This document shows, in pieces, positions 45,774-56,826 of a stretch of 64,000 nt of DNA. A model generated the notes under the pieces. It did no database searches. It was not told where the DNA came from and saw nothing but the letters and a program-made list of their open reading frames with translations. Each line of letters opens with the position of its first letter. Within the stretch, counting starts at the first letter, position 1. Origin of the DNA: Polynucleobacter sp. AP-Sving-400A-A2 (GTDB lineage: Bacteria > Pseudomonadota > Gammaproteobacteria > Burkholderiales > Burkholderiaceae); assembly GCF_018688155.1 (NCBI RefSeq), contig NZ_CP061312.1, positions 1,364,001 through 1,428,000 on the forward strand. The letters run 5' to 3'. A program made the translations under genes and the position numbers.

Positions 45774-47411
45774 ATGGCTACAAAAATTACCAATGGTGCC
45801 GATAACTTTATCAAAGCACTTGAGCTTGCTGGTGTCACTAAAGTGTTCACACTTTCTGGAAATCACATCATGCCAGCGTATAACGCAATATTTGATTCCA
45901 AAATTGAACTGATACATACTCGGCATGAGGCTGCGGCTGTCCATATGGCAGATGCATGGGCGAGACTGACTGGCGAAGTTGGTATTGCTTTGGTTACAGG
46001 CGGTCCAGGACATGCAAATGCAGTCTCAGCCCTTTATACTGCGTCAATGGCCGAATCGCCGGTCGTCCTTATCTCCGGCCATGCACCTTTAAATCAGCTG
46101 GGTATGGGCGCTTTTCAAGAGATGGCTCAAGCAGATATTGCCGCACCCCTAACAAAAGCATCTTGGACATGTCAAAACGTTGAGGATATTGCTTTCGATA
46201 CGGCAAAAGCAATACGAATAGCAAAATCAGGAAGGCCTGGCCCCACTCATCTCAGCCTACCTAGCGATATCCTAGAATCCACTTCTGCGCCAAATATCTC
46301 GATGCCCTCAAGCGAGGACTTTTTAGAAGAGCATAAGCCCGCTAAATTATCAGATATTTCATCGACCTTATCGCTCTTAATGGCCGCAAAGAAGCCGCTC
46401 ATACTTGTTGGGCCAATGATGCTTTCAAAATCTGGAAGAAAAAAATTACTTCACCTTCAGGAAGTATTAAATATTCCTGTTATTGGCATGGAAAGTCCTA
46501 GAGGTATAGGTGACCCAAGTCTTGGCGCCTTTTCTGAGGTTCTATCGCAGGCCGATTGCATTCTCTTGCTTGGCAAAAAGCTCGACTTTACTTTGAAGTT
46601 TGGTAATAGTCCTGACATTAATCAAGCATGTACCTTTTTACAAATCGACCCCGAAGAAAAAGAAATTGAGCGCCTAAAAAATGCAGTGGGCGATCGCTTG
46701 AAGTCCGCATTCATATGCGATACCCCTATCGCCATTAGCGCACTAATTGCTGCTAAGCCTTTAAAAAATTTAAGCCTGGATGACTGGTTAAAAGAAGTAG
46801 GGTCAGCCATTACATATCGCCCTGCTGCCTGGAAAGATTTAGAACCACGCGAGGGTGGAATTCATCCAGCACAAATATTTTTACCACTCCAAGAAATATT
46901 GGATAGTCACCCCGATTCCATACTGGTTAGCGATGGGGGAGAGATTGGGCAATGGGCACAGGCATGCTTGAGGGCGCCGAATCGTGTTCTTAATGGTATC
47001 GCTGGCTCCATTGGAGCCGGCTTACCTTTTGCATTAGCCGCAAGAGTTGCAAAACCAAACGTGCCCATCATTGCAGTAATGGGGGATGGTACTTTTGGCT
47101 TTCATAGCGCTGAGATTGATACGGCCGTTCGTTATAACTTGGATTTTGTCCTTTTGGTTGGTAATGATGCTCGGTGGAATGCTGAATATCAGATCCAACT
47201 AAAGGATTACGGCAAAGAAAGGACTATTGGGTGCGAACTACTGCCATCTAGTTATGAAAAAGTTTGCCAAGCTTTTGGTGGTTACGGTGAGCTGGTCACA
47301 AACTCGGATGCGATACTGCCCGCGGTAAAACGAGCAATTGCGAGCAAGTTACCGTCTTGCCTCAATATCATGATCGAAGGGCTAGCGGCACCTAATATCA
47401 AAAGGAGCTGA
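45774..47411 (+). CDS. Thiamine diphosphate-dependent enzyme (acetolactate synthase-like)
   Basis: A 545 aa enzyme of the POX/AHAS superfamily. The N-terminal PYR domain carries the catalytic Glu in HTRHEAAAVHMADAWAR; a middle domain follows; the C-terminal PP domain has the ThDP motif starting GDGTFGFHSAEID and ending in VGNDARWN. No regulatory subunit gene is adjacent and the chain lacks features of true IlvB, so a specialised decarboxylase or carboligase is likely. The FAD-linked oxidase follows at once, suggesting sequential steps. Substrate unknown. Confidence 0.8.
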   Translation: MATKITNGADNFIKALELAGVTKVFTLSGNHIMPAYNAIFDSKIELIHTRHEAAAVHMADAWARLTGEVGIALVTGGPGHANAVSALYTASMAESPVVLISGHAPLNQLGMGAFQEMAQADIAAPLTKASWTCQNVEDIAFDTAKAIRIAKSGRPGPTHLSLPSDILESTSAPNISMPSSEDFLEEHKPAKLSDISSTLSLLMAAKKPLILVGPMMLSKSGRKKLLHLQEVLNIPVIGMESPRGIGDPSLGAFSEVLSQADCILLLGKKLDFTLKFGNSPDINQACTFLQIDPEEKEIERLKNAVGDRLKSAFICDTPIAISALIAAKPLKNLSLDDWLKEVGSAITYRPAAWKDLEPREGGIHPAQIFLPLQEILDSHPDSILVSDGGEIGQWAQACLRAPNRVLNGIAGSIGAGLPFALAARVAKPNVPIIAVMGDGTFGFHSAEIDTAVRYNLDFVLLVGNDARWNAEYQIQLKDYGKERTIGCELLPSSYEKVCQAFGGYGELVTNSDAILPAVKRAIASKLPSCLNIMIEGLAAPNIKRS

Positions 47412-47412
47412 T

Positions 47413-48828
47413 CTGACTAAGTACAATAATTTCCTGGAGCAATGCAGTGGAATCATTGGATCAGACTTTGTATCCAACTCAAACGCCGATAAACAATCCC
47501 ACTTAACGGACTGGAGCAAACGGTTCTCAGGGAATGCGATTGCTGTATTGAAGCCAAAAAATGTTGGTGAGGTCGCCTCCTTAGTTTCATTATGTAATCA
47601 AAATAGAATACCAATTGTGCCGCAAGGTGGAAACACTGGTCTTTGTGGAGGCGCAACTCCTATGGATGAGCACCCATCAGTTGTGATTGTCACAACTAGA
47701 CTCAATCAAATCCATGAAGTTAATCTTGAAAACTCTACGATTACTCTTGATTCTGGAGTGCTGCTAGCTAGTGCCCAGGAGGCTGCAAAACAATCAGGAA
47801 AGTTATTTCCTTTAAGTCTAGCATCCGAGGGGAGTTGCACTATTGGCGGAAACTTATCCACTAACGCAGGAGGAGTTCAAGTTCTTCGTTATGGGAATAT
47901 GCGCGACCTTACCCTGGGTCTTGAGGTAGTTACACCATCCGGGGAAATATTCAATGGATTACGCGGACTGAGAAAAGATAATACGGGGTATTCTTTGAAA
48001 GATATCTATGTTGGCTCTGAAGGGACGCTTGGAATCATTACCGCTGCAACACTAAAGCTATTTTCATTGCCTCGCTCAAAAGCTACCGCCCTAGTTGCAC
48101 TTAAAGATGTCCAATCCAGTATCAAGCTCATTGAATTAATCAACCAGCATTGCAATGTAGATTTAACTGCATTTGAGATTATTTCATCTTCAGCGCTCAC
48201 TCTTGTATCTACTGGAATAGAAAAATTATCCAGACTAATTAATGATCAATCCCATTGGACGGTACTAATTGAATTATCTAGTATGGAGGATGAAGAAAAA
48301 TCGTATGCCCAGCTTGAGACTTTGCTTGAGAAAGCCTTTGGTATAGGGCTAATTAACGATGCTGTTTTATCTAAATCTCTCCAGCAGTCAAAAGATCTCT
48401 GGAGAATAAGGGAAGGCATACCAGAGGCGCAGTTTATCCTGGGGACAATCGTGAAGCATGATATTTCGTTACCAATATCAGAACTAGCAAAATTTGTTGC
48501 ATCTACAGAAGTGAAATTGAGAAAATTTTGGCCTCATTTGCAAACAGTCATTTTTGGACATATTGGTGATGGCAATCTACACTACAACATTGCTCCCATT
48601 GCCCCCGAACTTTCTAAAGATCTTGAAATAAGACGAAAAGATATCAATCAATTAGTTCATGACGAAGTATATAAATATTCTGGCTCATTTTCAGCTGAAC
48701 ATGGAATTGGGCAATTAAAACGAAATGAGCTAATAACAAGAAAAAGTTCTATAGAACTGGAATTGATGAGAAGTATAAAAAGAGCTCTTGACCCACAGGG
48801 AATTATGAATCCTGGAAAGATTCTCTAG
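47413..48828 (+). CDS. FAD-linked oxidase (D-2-hydroxyacid dehydrogenase, GlcD-like), probable CTG start
   Basis: Flavoprotein of the FAD_binding_4/FAD-oxidase C family (D-lactate or D-2-hydroxyglutarate dehydrogenase type). Motifs: PQGGNTGLCGGATP, STNAGGVQVLRYGNMRDL, YVGSEGTLGIIT, FGHIGDGNLHYN and SAEHGIGQLKR. The first standard start in frame is TTG at 47548, which would remove the conserved opening (LTDWSKRFSGNAIAVLKPKN). The open frame continues to CTG at 47413, five bases after AAGGAG and 1 base past the previous stop, giving 471 aa, the family length. CTG is therefore my preferred start. Confidence 0.8.
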   Translation: MTKYNNFLEQCSGIIGSDFVSNSNADKQSHLTDWSKRFSGNAIAVLKPKNVGEVASLVSLCNQNRIPIVPQGGNTGLCGGATPMDEHPSVVIVTTRLNQIHEVNLENSTITLDSGVLLASAQEAAKQSGKLFPLSLASEGSCTIGGNLSTNAGGVQVLRYGNMRDLTLGLEVVTPSGEIFNGLRGLRKDNTGYSLKDIYVGSEGTLGIITAATLKLFSLPRSKATALVALKDVQSSIKLIELINQHCNVDLTAFEIISSSALTLVSTGIEKLSRLINDQSHWTVLIELSSMEDEEKSYAQLETLLEKAFGIGLINDAVLSKSLQQSKDLWRIREGIPEAQFILGTIVKHDISLPISELAKFVASTEVKLRKFWPHLQTVIFGHIGDGNLHYNIAPIAPELSKDLEIRRKDINQLVHDEVYKYSGSFSAEHGIGQLKRNELITRKSSIELELMRSIKRALDPQGIMNPGKIL

Positions 48829-48884
48829 AAAATAATAGATATTTCTGAGATTTTCTACGATCCATTAATTGAGAACTTGCTTAT

Positions 48885-50039
48885 CTATAGTGCTTCTTTA
48901 TACAGAGCAGCAGCATCTGCCAGTTGAATTTCCCGCGGACTATTCATCAAAAGACGGGTTTGCAACATAGCATCTTTAGCCAATTGATCTATGTCCTTTT
49001 CAGCAATCCCAACATCTCTTAAGCGCGTAGGTAGCCCCAATTCTCCAGCCAGAGAGCCCAGGTAATCTACCAATTGCTCGGCTTGTTGCATGGTTGAGCC
49101 TTGCAAACCAGGCTTGATAATCTGCCCAAGCTCGGCATACATCGCATGCGCCACCTTTAAATTGAAGCGCATCACTGGGGACAGCACTAGAGAATTCGAG
49201 AGTCCATGGGGCACATGAAATCTTGCCCCTATTGGATAAGCCAAAGCATGTACTCCAGCGACTGGTGCATTGGTAAATGCCATTCCACCTAAACATGCTC
49301 CGAGCAGCATATTTTCCCGAGCTTCAATATCTCCCCCAGTGAAGACTGCACGATGCAGGTTTTTCGACAGCAATTGCAGCGCTTCTTTTGCGAGGCAATC
49401 GGCTATGGGATTTTTTAAATGCTTCGTTGTAAATGCCTCAATTGCATGCACCATCGCATCAATTCCAGTTGCTGCAGTGACATGCGCAGGAAGACCCAAT
49501 GTTAATTCAGCATCTAAAAGCGCAAGGTCCGGCAATAGATGCGGAGACAGGACGCCCTTCTTTTCACTCTCACTCACTGTCACCACCGAACTTTTAGTCA
49601 CCTCTGATCCGGTGCCTGCGGTGGTAGGTACCAATATCAAAGGTAGCCTTGGCCCCTTAGCATTGCCGATACCGTAGATATCAGCTAATTTCTCATGGCC
49701 CAGTGATAGCAGTGCAACTAGTTTTGCCACATCCATCGAACTTCCACCGCCAAAGCCCACAATGCAATCAACCTGATAGTCTTGCGCCGCCTTGACTGCC
49801 GCCTCAATTATTGAAACTGATGGATCAGCCTGAACTTCTGAAAAAATATGCACCGGAATATGCAGTGTCTCAAACTGAGGCAGCGCTTTTTCAAGTAATC
49901 CCGCAGCAAGAACACCGGGATCTGTAACAATCAAGACTTTACTAGCGCCCTGATCACGAGTGATTCTTGCCAGCTCGGTGGAGCCTCCCCGCTGAACCAA
50001 TATGGAGCGAGTGGAATGAAAATCAAATTGCATGGGCAA
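48885..50039 (-). CDS. Iron-containing alcohol dehydrogenase
   Basis: A 384 aa group III alcohol dehydrogenase. It shows the NAD site GFGGGSSMDVAK, the family signature PTTAGTGSEVTKSSVV and the metal-binding region HAIEAFTTKHLKNP and GVHALAYPIGARFHVPHGLSN. Substrates in the family range from ethanol and 1,2-propanediol to lactaldehyde and maleylacetate. It lies 36 bp downstream of the zinc dehydrogenase gene, so it probably serves the same catabolic route. Confidence 0.9.
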   Translation of the reverse strand: MPMQFDFHSTRSILVQRGGSTELARITRDQGASKVLIVTDPGVLAAGLLEKALPQFETLHIPVHIFSEVQADPSVSIIEAAVKAAQDYQVDCIVGFGGGSSMDVAKLVALLSLGHEKLADIYGIGNAKGPRLPLILVPTTAGTGSEVTKSSVVTVSESEKKGVLSPHLLPDLALLDAELTLGLPAHVTAATGIDAMVHAIEAFTTKHLKNPIADCLAKEALQLLSKNLHRAVFTGGDIEARENMLLGACLGGMAFTNAPVAGVHALAYPIGARFHVPHGLSNSLVLSPVMRFNLKVAHAMYAELGQIIKPGLQGSTMQQAEQLVDYLGSLAGELGLPTRLRDVGIAEKDIDQLAKDAMLQTRLLMNSPREIQLADAAALYKEAL

Positions 50040-50075
50040 TCCCTTGATAATGATTTAAAGCAATCAGCAATGCCA

Positions 50076-51080
50076 TTAGAAGGGCTTCAATAGAACCTTT
50101 GCAGCAGCAGTCTTGCCGGCATGTAAATCCATGAATGCTTGAGGACCATCATCTAAAGATCGCTTTTCCACCCAAGACAAATCACCAAAAGCATTACGAG
50201 CCAATAAGTTAACCGTGGCCTGCAAATCAACTGTTGAGTAGGTATAAGTTCCTAGTAGCGTAATTTCTGCAAGAGTTAATTTACGCATATCAATTTCGCT
50301 TGACCAATCCTGTAGGCCGACATGCATGATTACGCCCCCAGGCTTGATAGCAGCCATGGCAGTATTGCTAGTCACAGCAGCACCAACGCAATCCATTACA
50401 AATTCATAGGCATTCTCAGTTACCTTCTCTTCAACTGGATTGTAGGTTTTACAAGCAGCGTGGAGTTCAACCGCTTTTCTTCGCAATGGATTTACTTCGG
50501 CAACAGTCAAATCACCAACCCCATAGTGCCTCAGAAGCAAGGCTGCCAACATTCCAATCGCTCCACCACCGATGATCAAGACGCGACACTCCTGAATCGG
50601 TCGCTCAAGTGCGCGCATCGATAAATTAATCGCATGAACCGCTGTTGCAGCTGGCTCAGTAAGGGCTGCTGCATCTACAGAAAGACTTTCTGGGATGGCA
50701 ATCAAGGAACTTGCGGGAATACTCATATACTCCGCAAATGCTCCAGGCCTAGTCATCCCAACCATCGTGCGGTTGGCGCATAAATTATTTCTACCCTGCA
50801 AACAATACTCACAAGATCCACAGGTAATTAGCGGATTTCCCGTCACTCTTTGACCAGTAGAAAATAATGGGGTGCTAGCCTCTGCTACTGTTCCAGCAAA
50901 TTCGTGCCCCAACACAAGGCCTGGATTTCTTCTGGGGTCATGCCCATGAAAAGCATGCATATCACTACCGCAAATTCCAACCGACTCAATTTTTAAAATA
51001 ACTTCTCCATCAACCAAGATGGGATGTGGTCGATCTAAGATTTGCATCTCATTAGGTTGCGTATAAACCAAGGCTTTCAT
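50076..51080 (-). CDS. Zinc-dependent alcohol dehydrogenase (MDR family)
   Basis: A 334 aa medium-chain dehydrogenase: catalytic-zinc site GICGSDMHAFHGHD and GHEFAGTV, the structural-zinc loop with CGSCEYCLQGRNNLC, and a Rossmann motif IIGGGAIGMLAA. It resembles sorbitol/idonate dehydrogenases. ATG at 51080 (MKALVY) is preferred because AAGGAGAG precedes it; the longer frame starts inside the upstream SDR gene. Next to an HpsN-like gene and an SDR, a role like the HpsO/HpsP dehydrogenases that interconvert sulfopropanediol enantiomers is plausible. Confidence 0.88.
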   Translation of the reverse strand: MKALVYTQPNEMQILDRPHPILVDGEVILKIESVGICGSDMHAFHGHDPRRNPGLVLGHEFAGTVAEASTPLFSTGQRVTGNPLITCGSCEYCLQGRNNLCANRTMVGMTRPGAFAEYMSIPASSLIAIPESLSVDAAALTEPAATAVHAINLSMRALERPIQECRVLIIGGGAIGMLAALLLRHYGVGDLTVAEVNPLRRKAVELHAACKTYNPVEEKVTENAYEFVMDCVGAAVTSNTAMAAIKPGGVIMHVGLQDWSSEIDMRKLTLAEITLLGTYTYSTVDLQATVNLLARNAFGDLSWVEKRSLDDGPQAFMDLHAGKTAAAKVLLKPF

Positions 51081-51090
51081 AGCTCTCTCC

Positions 51091-53177
<2,087 letters not shown>

Positions 53178-53190
53178 TTAACCTTCATTT

Positions 53191-53204
53191 TGTAAGCGCT
53201 TACA
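53191..53204. promoter_or_regulatory. LacI-type operator before the hpsN-like gene
   Basis: TGTAAGCGCTTACA is a perfect 14-bp palindrome with the central CG typical of LacI/GalR operators. It matches 13 of 14 bases with the site at 56731-56744 beside the LacI gene. Confidence 0.8.
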
Positions 53205-53213
53205 GATTGTTTT

Positions 53214-53243
53214 CTAAAAAATGAGGTTTCCCCCATTTTTTAG
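53214..53243 (-). terminator. Terminator after the ABC transporter operon
   Basis: CTAAAAAATG (53214-53223) and CATTTTTTAG (53234-53243) pair perfectly around a 10-nt loop; on the minus strand a T run lies in the 3' arm. It follows the solute-binding gene and precedes the hpsN operator, so the downstream unit probably has its own promoter. Confidence 0.6.
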
Positions 53244-53259
53244 ATTTACCAACTAACTA

Positions 53260-54324
53260 CTACTTACTGTTATTTGCAAACTCTCGGAGTTTCTTGTCTG
53301 CGTTGACCATTTTCATAAACTCGTCAGTAATATATTCATTAGCTGGCGGAATAGTTTGAATGGCTCCAGTAGATTGCATAAATGCGGCTATGGAATTAAA
53401 CCAACCGTCAACTTGTGAGGGCCCTTTAGAGCTGTCCATAATCTTCAATTCACCAGCAAGATCAAAAGTTGGACGAGTATCGAACTCTTTCTTCATTGAT
53501 GCTTCAGAAATCGTTACGCCACCCTGCTCATAAAACTTTTTCATCATGGCAATAGCTTGTGGCTTATTAGCATTCATCCACTTCCAGGTACGCAAATAAA
53601 TTGCCAAGAATTTAGCCACATTTTGTGGATTTTCTTTTGCATAATCACCACGCACAATCAAGGCTCCGGGTACGATTGCCCCGCCGTCTTTGCCGCTACA
53701 AATTACCTTAGCACCAGCCTTTTCTTCTAAGGTATAGATATTAGGTGCCCATACGCCACCAAAATCTGCGTTACCTGATGACATCGCAGAAATAATCTCG
53801 CCCTGGCCCATATTTTTAATGGTGACATCGGTTTTAGATAAACCATACTTCTTCAAGCAAGATTGGACAGCATAATCACCAGTCGAGTTGCCTGTAAGAA
53901 CAATCGTCTGTCCTTTGAGTGACTGCGGATTCGCAGCAAAGGCTTCAGCAGCTTTTGGAGTTGCTAATAAAGCATTACCCATGGACTCGTCATTAGAAAG
54001 TCCAATAGTCTTAATTCCGAAGCGCACATAGCCCAATACCGCCGGCACTGATCCAGTACCCCCTACATCCCAAGACTTTGAGGCGGAAGCAGCAATTTGA
54101 GGCACTCCGGCTGGAAATGTACTGAATTCAGGCTTGAGACCTAGTTCAGCCCACCAATTTTTCTCAGTAGCAACATAAAATGGCAGCGCCCAATAAAGCG
54201 CAGGCTGATAACTCACCTTAATTTCCGTTAAGGCAGGCTTTGCTTGCGCCTGCACATGACTAATGCTGACTGCCGTTAGGACAGTTGCCCCCAAGATACT
54301 TGCTAATGTTTTTTTAAATTGCAT
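53260..54324 (-). CDS. ABC transporter solute-binding protein (sulfonate/taurine/nitrate type)
   Basis: A 354 aa exported protein: signal peptide ending VQAQA, then an SsuA/TauA-like fold (EIKVSYQPALYWALPFYVATEKNWWAEL in two parts, FPAGVPQIAASASKSWDVGGTGSVPAV, GNSTGDYAVQSCLKKYG). Ligands of this class are sulfonates, nitrate and some other anions. With the ATPase and two permeases upstream it completes an importer; next to HpsN-like and dehydrogenase genes its ligand may be a C3 sulfonate. Confidence 0.88.
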   Translation of the reverse strand: MQFKKTLASILGATVLTAVSISHVQAQAKPALTEIKVSYQPALYWALPFYVATEKNWWAELGLKPEFSTFPAGVPQIAASASKSWDVGGTGSVPAVLGYVRFGIKTIGLSNDESMGNALLATPKAAEAFAANPQSLKGQTIVLTGNSTGDYAVQSCLKKYGLSKTDVTIKNMGQGEIISAMSSGNADFGGVWAPNIYTLEEKAGAKVICSGKDGGAIVPGALIVRGDYAKENPQNVAKFLAIYLRTWKWMNANKPQAIAMMKKFYEQGGVTISEASMKKEFDTRPTFDLAGELKIMDSSKGPSQVDGWFNSIAAFMQSTGAIQTIPPANEYITDEFMKMVNADKKLREFANNSK

Positions 54325-54355
54325 TTTTGTCTCCCTCGTTATTTACCAAAATAAA

Positions 54356-55153
54356 TTAATGATCAACGCCTAGGTTTTGCTCCCGTAACAACTTCCAAAT
54401 CTGACTACGTAACTGCACAAACGAACTTAAATCCATCACATCTTCAATGCGTGTATGGGTATCCCAGCCCTCTTGTTCACGAATAGGCTTAATTTCAATT
54501 ACATCCCGAATCAGACCAGGCCTTCGCGACATCACCACTACACGATCCGCGAGATATACCGCCTCTTCAACTGCATGCGTAATAAATAAAACCGTCTTAG
54601 GATTTTTACGAGCAAGTCTTACGAGCTCTTCCTGCATCACTACTCGTGTTTGCGCATCCAATGCACCGAACGGTTCATCCATCAAAAGCACCTCTGGCTC
54701 GAGCACATAAGCGCGTGCAATGGCGACGCGTTGTTGCATGCCACCAGATAATTGATGGGGATAAGCCTTCTCATAACCCTCTAAACCCATTAAGGAAATT
54801 AATCGGGCTGTCTTATCGCGCTTTTCTTCAGCACCCATACTCATCGACTTCAAGCCAAACTCAATATTCTCTTGAACTGTCTTCCAGGGAAATAAGGCAA
54901 ATTGCTGAAAAACAACCGCGCGATCGGGACCTGGACCTTTTACTTCTTTGCCGCCAACCAGAACACGCCCCTTAGTCGGCATCTCTAAGCCAGCCACCAT
55001 ACGCATGCAAGTAGTTTTACCGCAACCAGATGGTCCAACAATCGCCACGAACTCCTTGTCTTTCACTACCAAGTCAATACCGCCCACGGCTAAAAACTCT
55101 TTACCGCCCTGCTTGAAGCTTCTCTCTACGGAATCAAAAACAATATCTGCCAT
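54356..55153 (-). CDS. ABC transporter ATP-binding protein (sulfonate/taurine/nitrate type)
   Basis: A 265 aa SsuB/TauB-like ATPase: Walker A GPSGCGKTT, Q-loop VFQQFALFPW, signature LSGGMQQRVAIARAY, Walker B VLLMDEPFGALDAQTR and the switch His in FITHAVEEA. It sits between the permease and solute-binding protein genes. Confidence 0.93.
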   Translation of the reverse strand: MADIVFDSVERSFKQGGKEFLAVGGIDLVVKDKEFVAIVGPSGCGKTTCMRMVAGLEMPTKGRVLVGGKEVKGPGPDRAVVFQQFALFPWKTVQENIEFGLKSMSMGAEEKRDKTARLISLMGLEGYEKAYPHQLSGGMQQRVAIARAYVLEPEVLLMDEPFGALDAQTRVVMQEELVRLARKNPKTVLFITHAVEEAVYLADRVVVMSRRPGLIRDVIEIKPIREQEGWDTHTRIEDVMDLSSFVQLRSQIWKLLREQNLGVDH

Positions 55154-55156
55154 AAA

Positions 55157-55945
55157 TTAAATTTCTTTATAGTGAACAGCAAACTTTTCGGCTTGCCTTA
55201 AAAGTACATCAATGAATAAACCGATCAGGCCAATTGCGATCATGCCGCTCATCACAATATCTGTCTGGATACTTGCCTGACCCTTAACCATCATGTAGCC
55301 AACCCCGCTAGATGCCACGATCAATTCAGCACCCACCAAGGATTGCCAGCCCAGCCCCGCGGAAATCCTCAGCCCAGCAATAATGGATGGAATGGCAGCG
55401 GGAAATAAAACCTCGGTCATAAGGCGTAATTTGCCTGCTCCAAGCATTTTTGCAGCTTCAAGATATTTTTTATCGACGTGGATAGCGCCTCGGTAGGTAT
55501 TAATTAATACTGGTGGAAATGCCCCCATAAAAATAACTAAGACAGGGCCACCAATACCAGTTCCAAACCAAAGTGCTGCAAATGGAACCCAGGCAATTGG
55601 CGCCACAAAACGAATACTTTCAAAAAACGGGGTAATTAATTGATTCGCAAATCTAGATAAAGCCATCAATGGACCAAGTGGTACACCAATGACAACCGCC
55701 AATACAAAGCCATACAGGAATCGTTGAAAACTAGAGGTGATGTGCGTAAATAGCGTGTATCCAGAAAATGGCTCTTTCGTTAGCTGAATAAATTTAAAAA
55801 GAACCTCGTGTGGCATTGGCAGAAATTGTTTAGGTACAAGACCTAGCATTGCTGAGAGATACCAAAACCCAATAAAACTAGCCACACCCAGTCCAGTCCA
55901 AAATATAAATGCGCCTCGGCTTAAACGCTCTTGGTGCGCCATCAT
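55157..55945 (-). CDS. ABC transporter permease (sulfonate/taurine type), second
   Basis: An inner-membrane permease of about 262 aa with six helices and the EAA loop (YLEAAKMLGAGKLRLMTEVLFPAAIPSI in overlapping parts). The ATG at 55945 overlaps the stop of the first permease gene (ATGA); an ATG three codons earlier is possible. Two different permeases suggest a heterodimeric channel, less usual than the SsuC/TauC homodimer. Confidence 0.9.
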   Translation of the reverse strand: MMAHQERLSRGAFIFWTGLGVASFIGFWYLSAMLGLVPKQFLPMPHEVLFKFIQLTKEPFSGYTLFTHITSSFQRFLYGFVLAVVIGVPLGPLMALSRFANQLITPFFESIRFVAPIAWVPFAALWFGTGIGGPVLVIFMGAFPPVLINTYRGAIHVDKKYLEAAKMLGAGKLRLMTEVLFPAAIPSIIAGLRISAGLGWQSLVGAELIVASSGVGYMMVKGQASIQTDIVMSGMIAIGLIGLFIDVLLRQAEKFAVHYKEI

Positions 55946-56661
55946 GCTCTCCATGGCATTGCAGTGCGCTCAGCCTTAGCCAAAATCTGCGTCATCAACC
56001 ATCCAGAAATGGCGACGCTAATCATGCCAACTAAAATCATGGCGGGATTAATGTCTTGTGCTGCCTGATTTAAGATTGATCCCAACCCTAGTGTCGCCCC
56101 CACTAATTCTGCAGCAACTAAGGTAGTCCATGAGGCTTGTAGTGAGAGTCTTAATCCCGTAAAAATAAGTGGCAAAGCCCCAGGAATCAAAACCTCACGG
56201 TAATAAGCAAAGCGGCTAATCCCCAGCATAGCCGCTGCTTCACGTTGCGGAACTTCAATCGACCTCACCCCGGTAAAACTATTAATAACAGCCGGCACAA
56301 AAGCAGCCACAAAGATCACCATGACCTTAGCTGAATTACCCAATCCCAGCCAAACAATTGCCAATGGTATCCATGCCAGAGGAGGAATAGGTCTTAAGGT
56401 TAAAAAGATAGGGTTTACAAAAGCTTCAACTTTTTTATTGGCCCCCATCAAAATTCCCAGCAGGATTCCCAAAGAAGAGGACACCAGAAATCCCGTGGTA
56501 ACTAAGAGCATGCTTTGTAAAACATGCTGATACAAGTTGCCGTTGCCGTATCCATGTAACGCAATAATCTTGAATGAATTCCAGGTCTCGGTTGGCGTAG
56601 GAAATCTCGCGCTCGATATAGCACCCGTCCATTCGGTCAGCCCAAACCAAACGAAAAGCAA
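55942..56661 (-). CDS. ABC transporter permease (sulfonate/taurine type), first
   Basis: A 239 aa permease with the EAA loop (PQREAAAMLGISRFAYYREVLIP) and five to six helices. The first standard start is TTG at 56661, without a ribosome binding site and cutting into the first helix. The frame stays open upstream to an ATT at 56703 placed seven bases after AAGGA, which would restore a full first helix (FSLFLFFGLLLFVWFG) and 253 aa. The true start is therefore uncertain. A LacI-type operator lies 27 bp further upstream. Confidence 0.85.
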   Translation of the reverse strand: MLFVWFGLTEWTGAISSARFPTPTETWNSFKIIALHGYGNGNLYQHVLQSMLLVTTGFLVSSSLGILLGILMGANKKVEAFVNPIFLTLRPIPPLAWIPLAIVWLGLGNSAKVMVIFVAAFVPAVINSFTGVRSIEVPQREAAAMLGISRFAYYREVLIPGALPLIFTGLRLSLQASWTTLVAAELVGATLGLGSILNQAAQDINPAMILVGMISVAISGWLMTQILAKAERTAMPWRA

Positions 56662-56730
56662 AAGACCAAAAAATAAAAAGAGGGAAAAAATTCTGCTAAA
56701 AATTTCTAATTCCTTATAGAATCTTTAAAA

Positions 56731-56744
56731 TGTAAGCGCTTTCA
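56731..56744. promoter_or_regulatory. LacI-type operator between the ABC transporter and lacI-type gene
   Basis: TGTAAGCGCTTTCA differs by one base from the perfect palindrome at 53191-53204. It lies in the 165-bp divergent spacer, so it could control both the transporter operon and the regulator itself. Confidence 0.75.
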
Positions 56745-56826
56745 CAACTTCCTTTAATTTACCAGCAATATAAAATCCGTCTACATACTTGTTTAAGTAT
56801 TTACCCGAACTAATGATAAAAAATCT

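Noticed and set aside
45774..47411. Acetolactate synthase ilvB, or sulfoacetaldehyde acetyltransferase
   Set aside because: No ilvN regulatory subunit or ilvC follows, and the protein is shorter than typical Xsc; only the ThDP superfamily can be supported.
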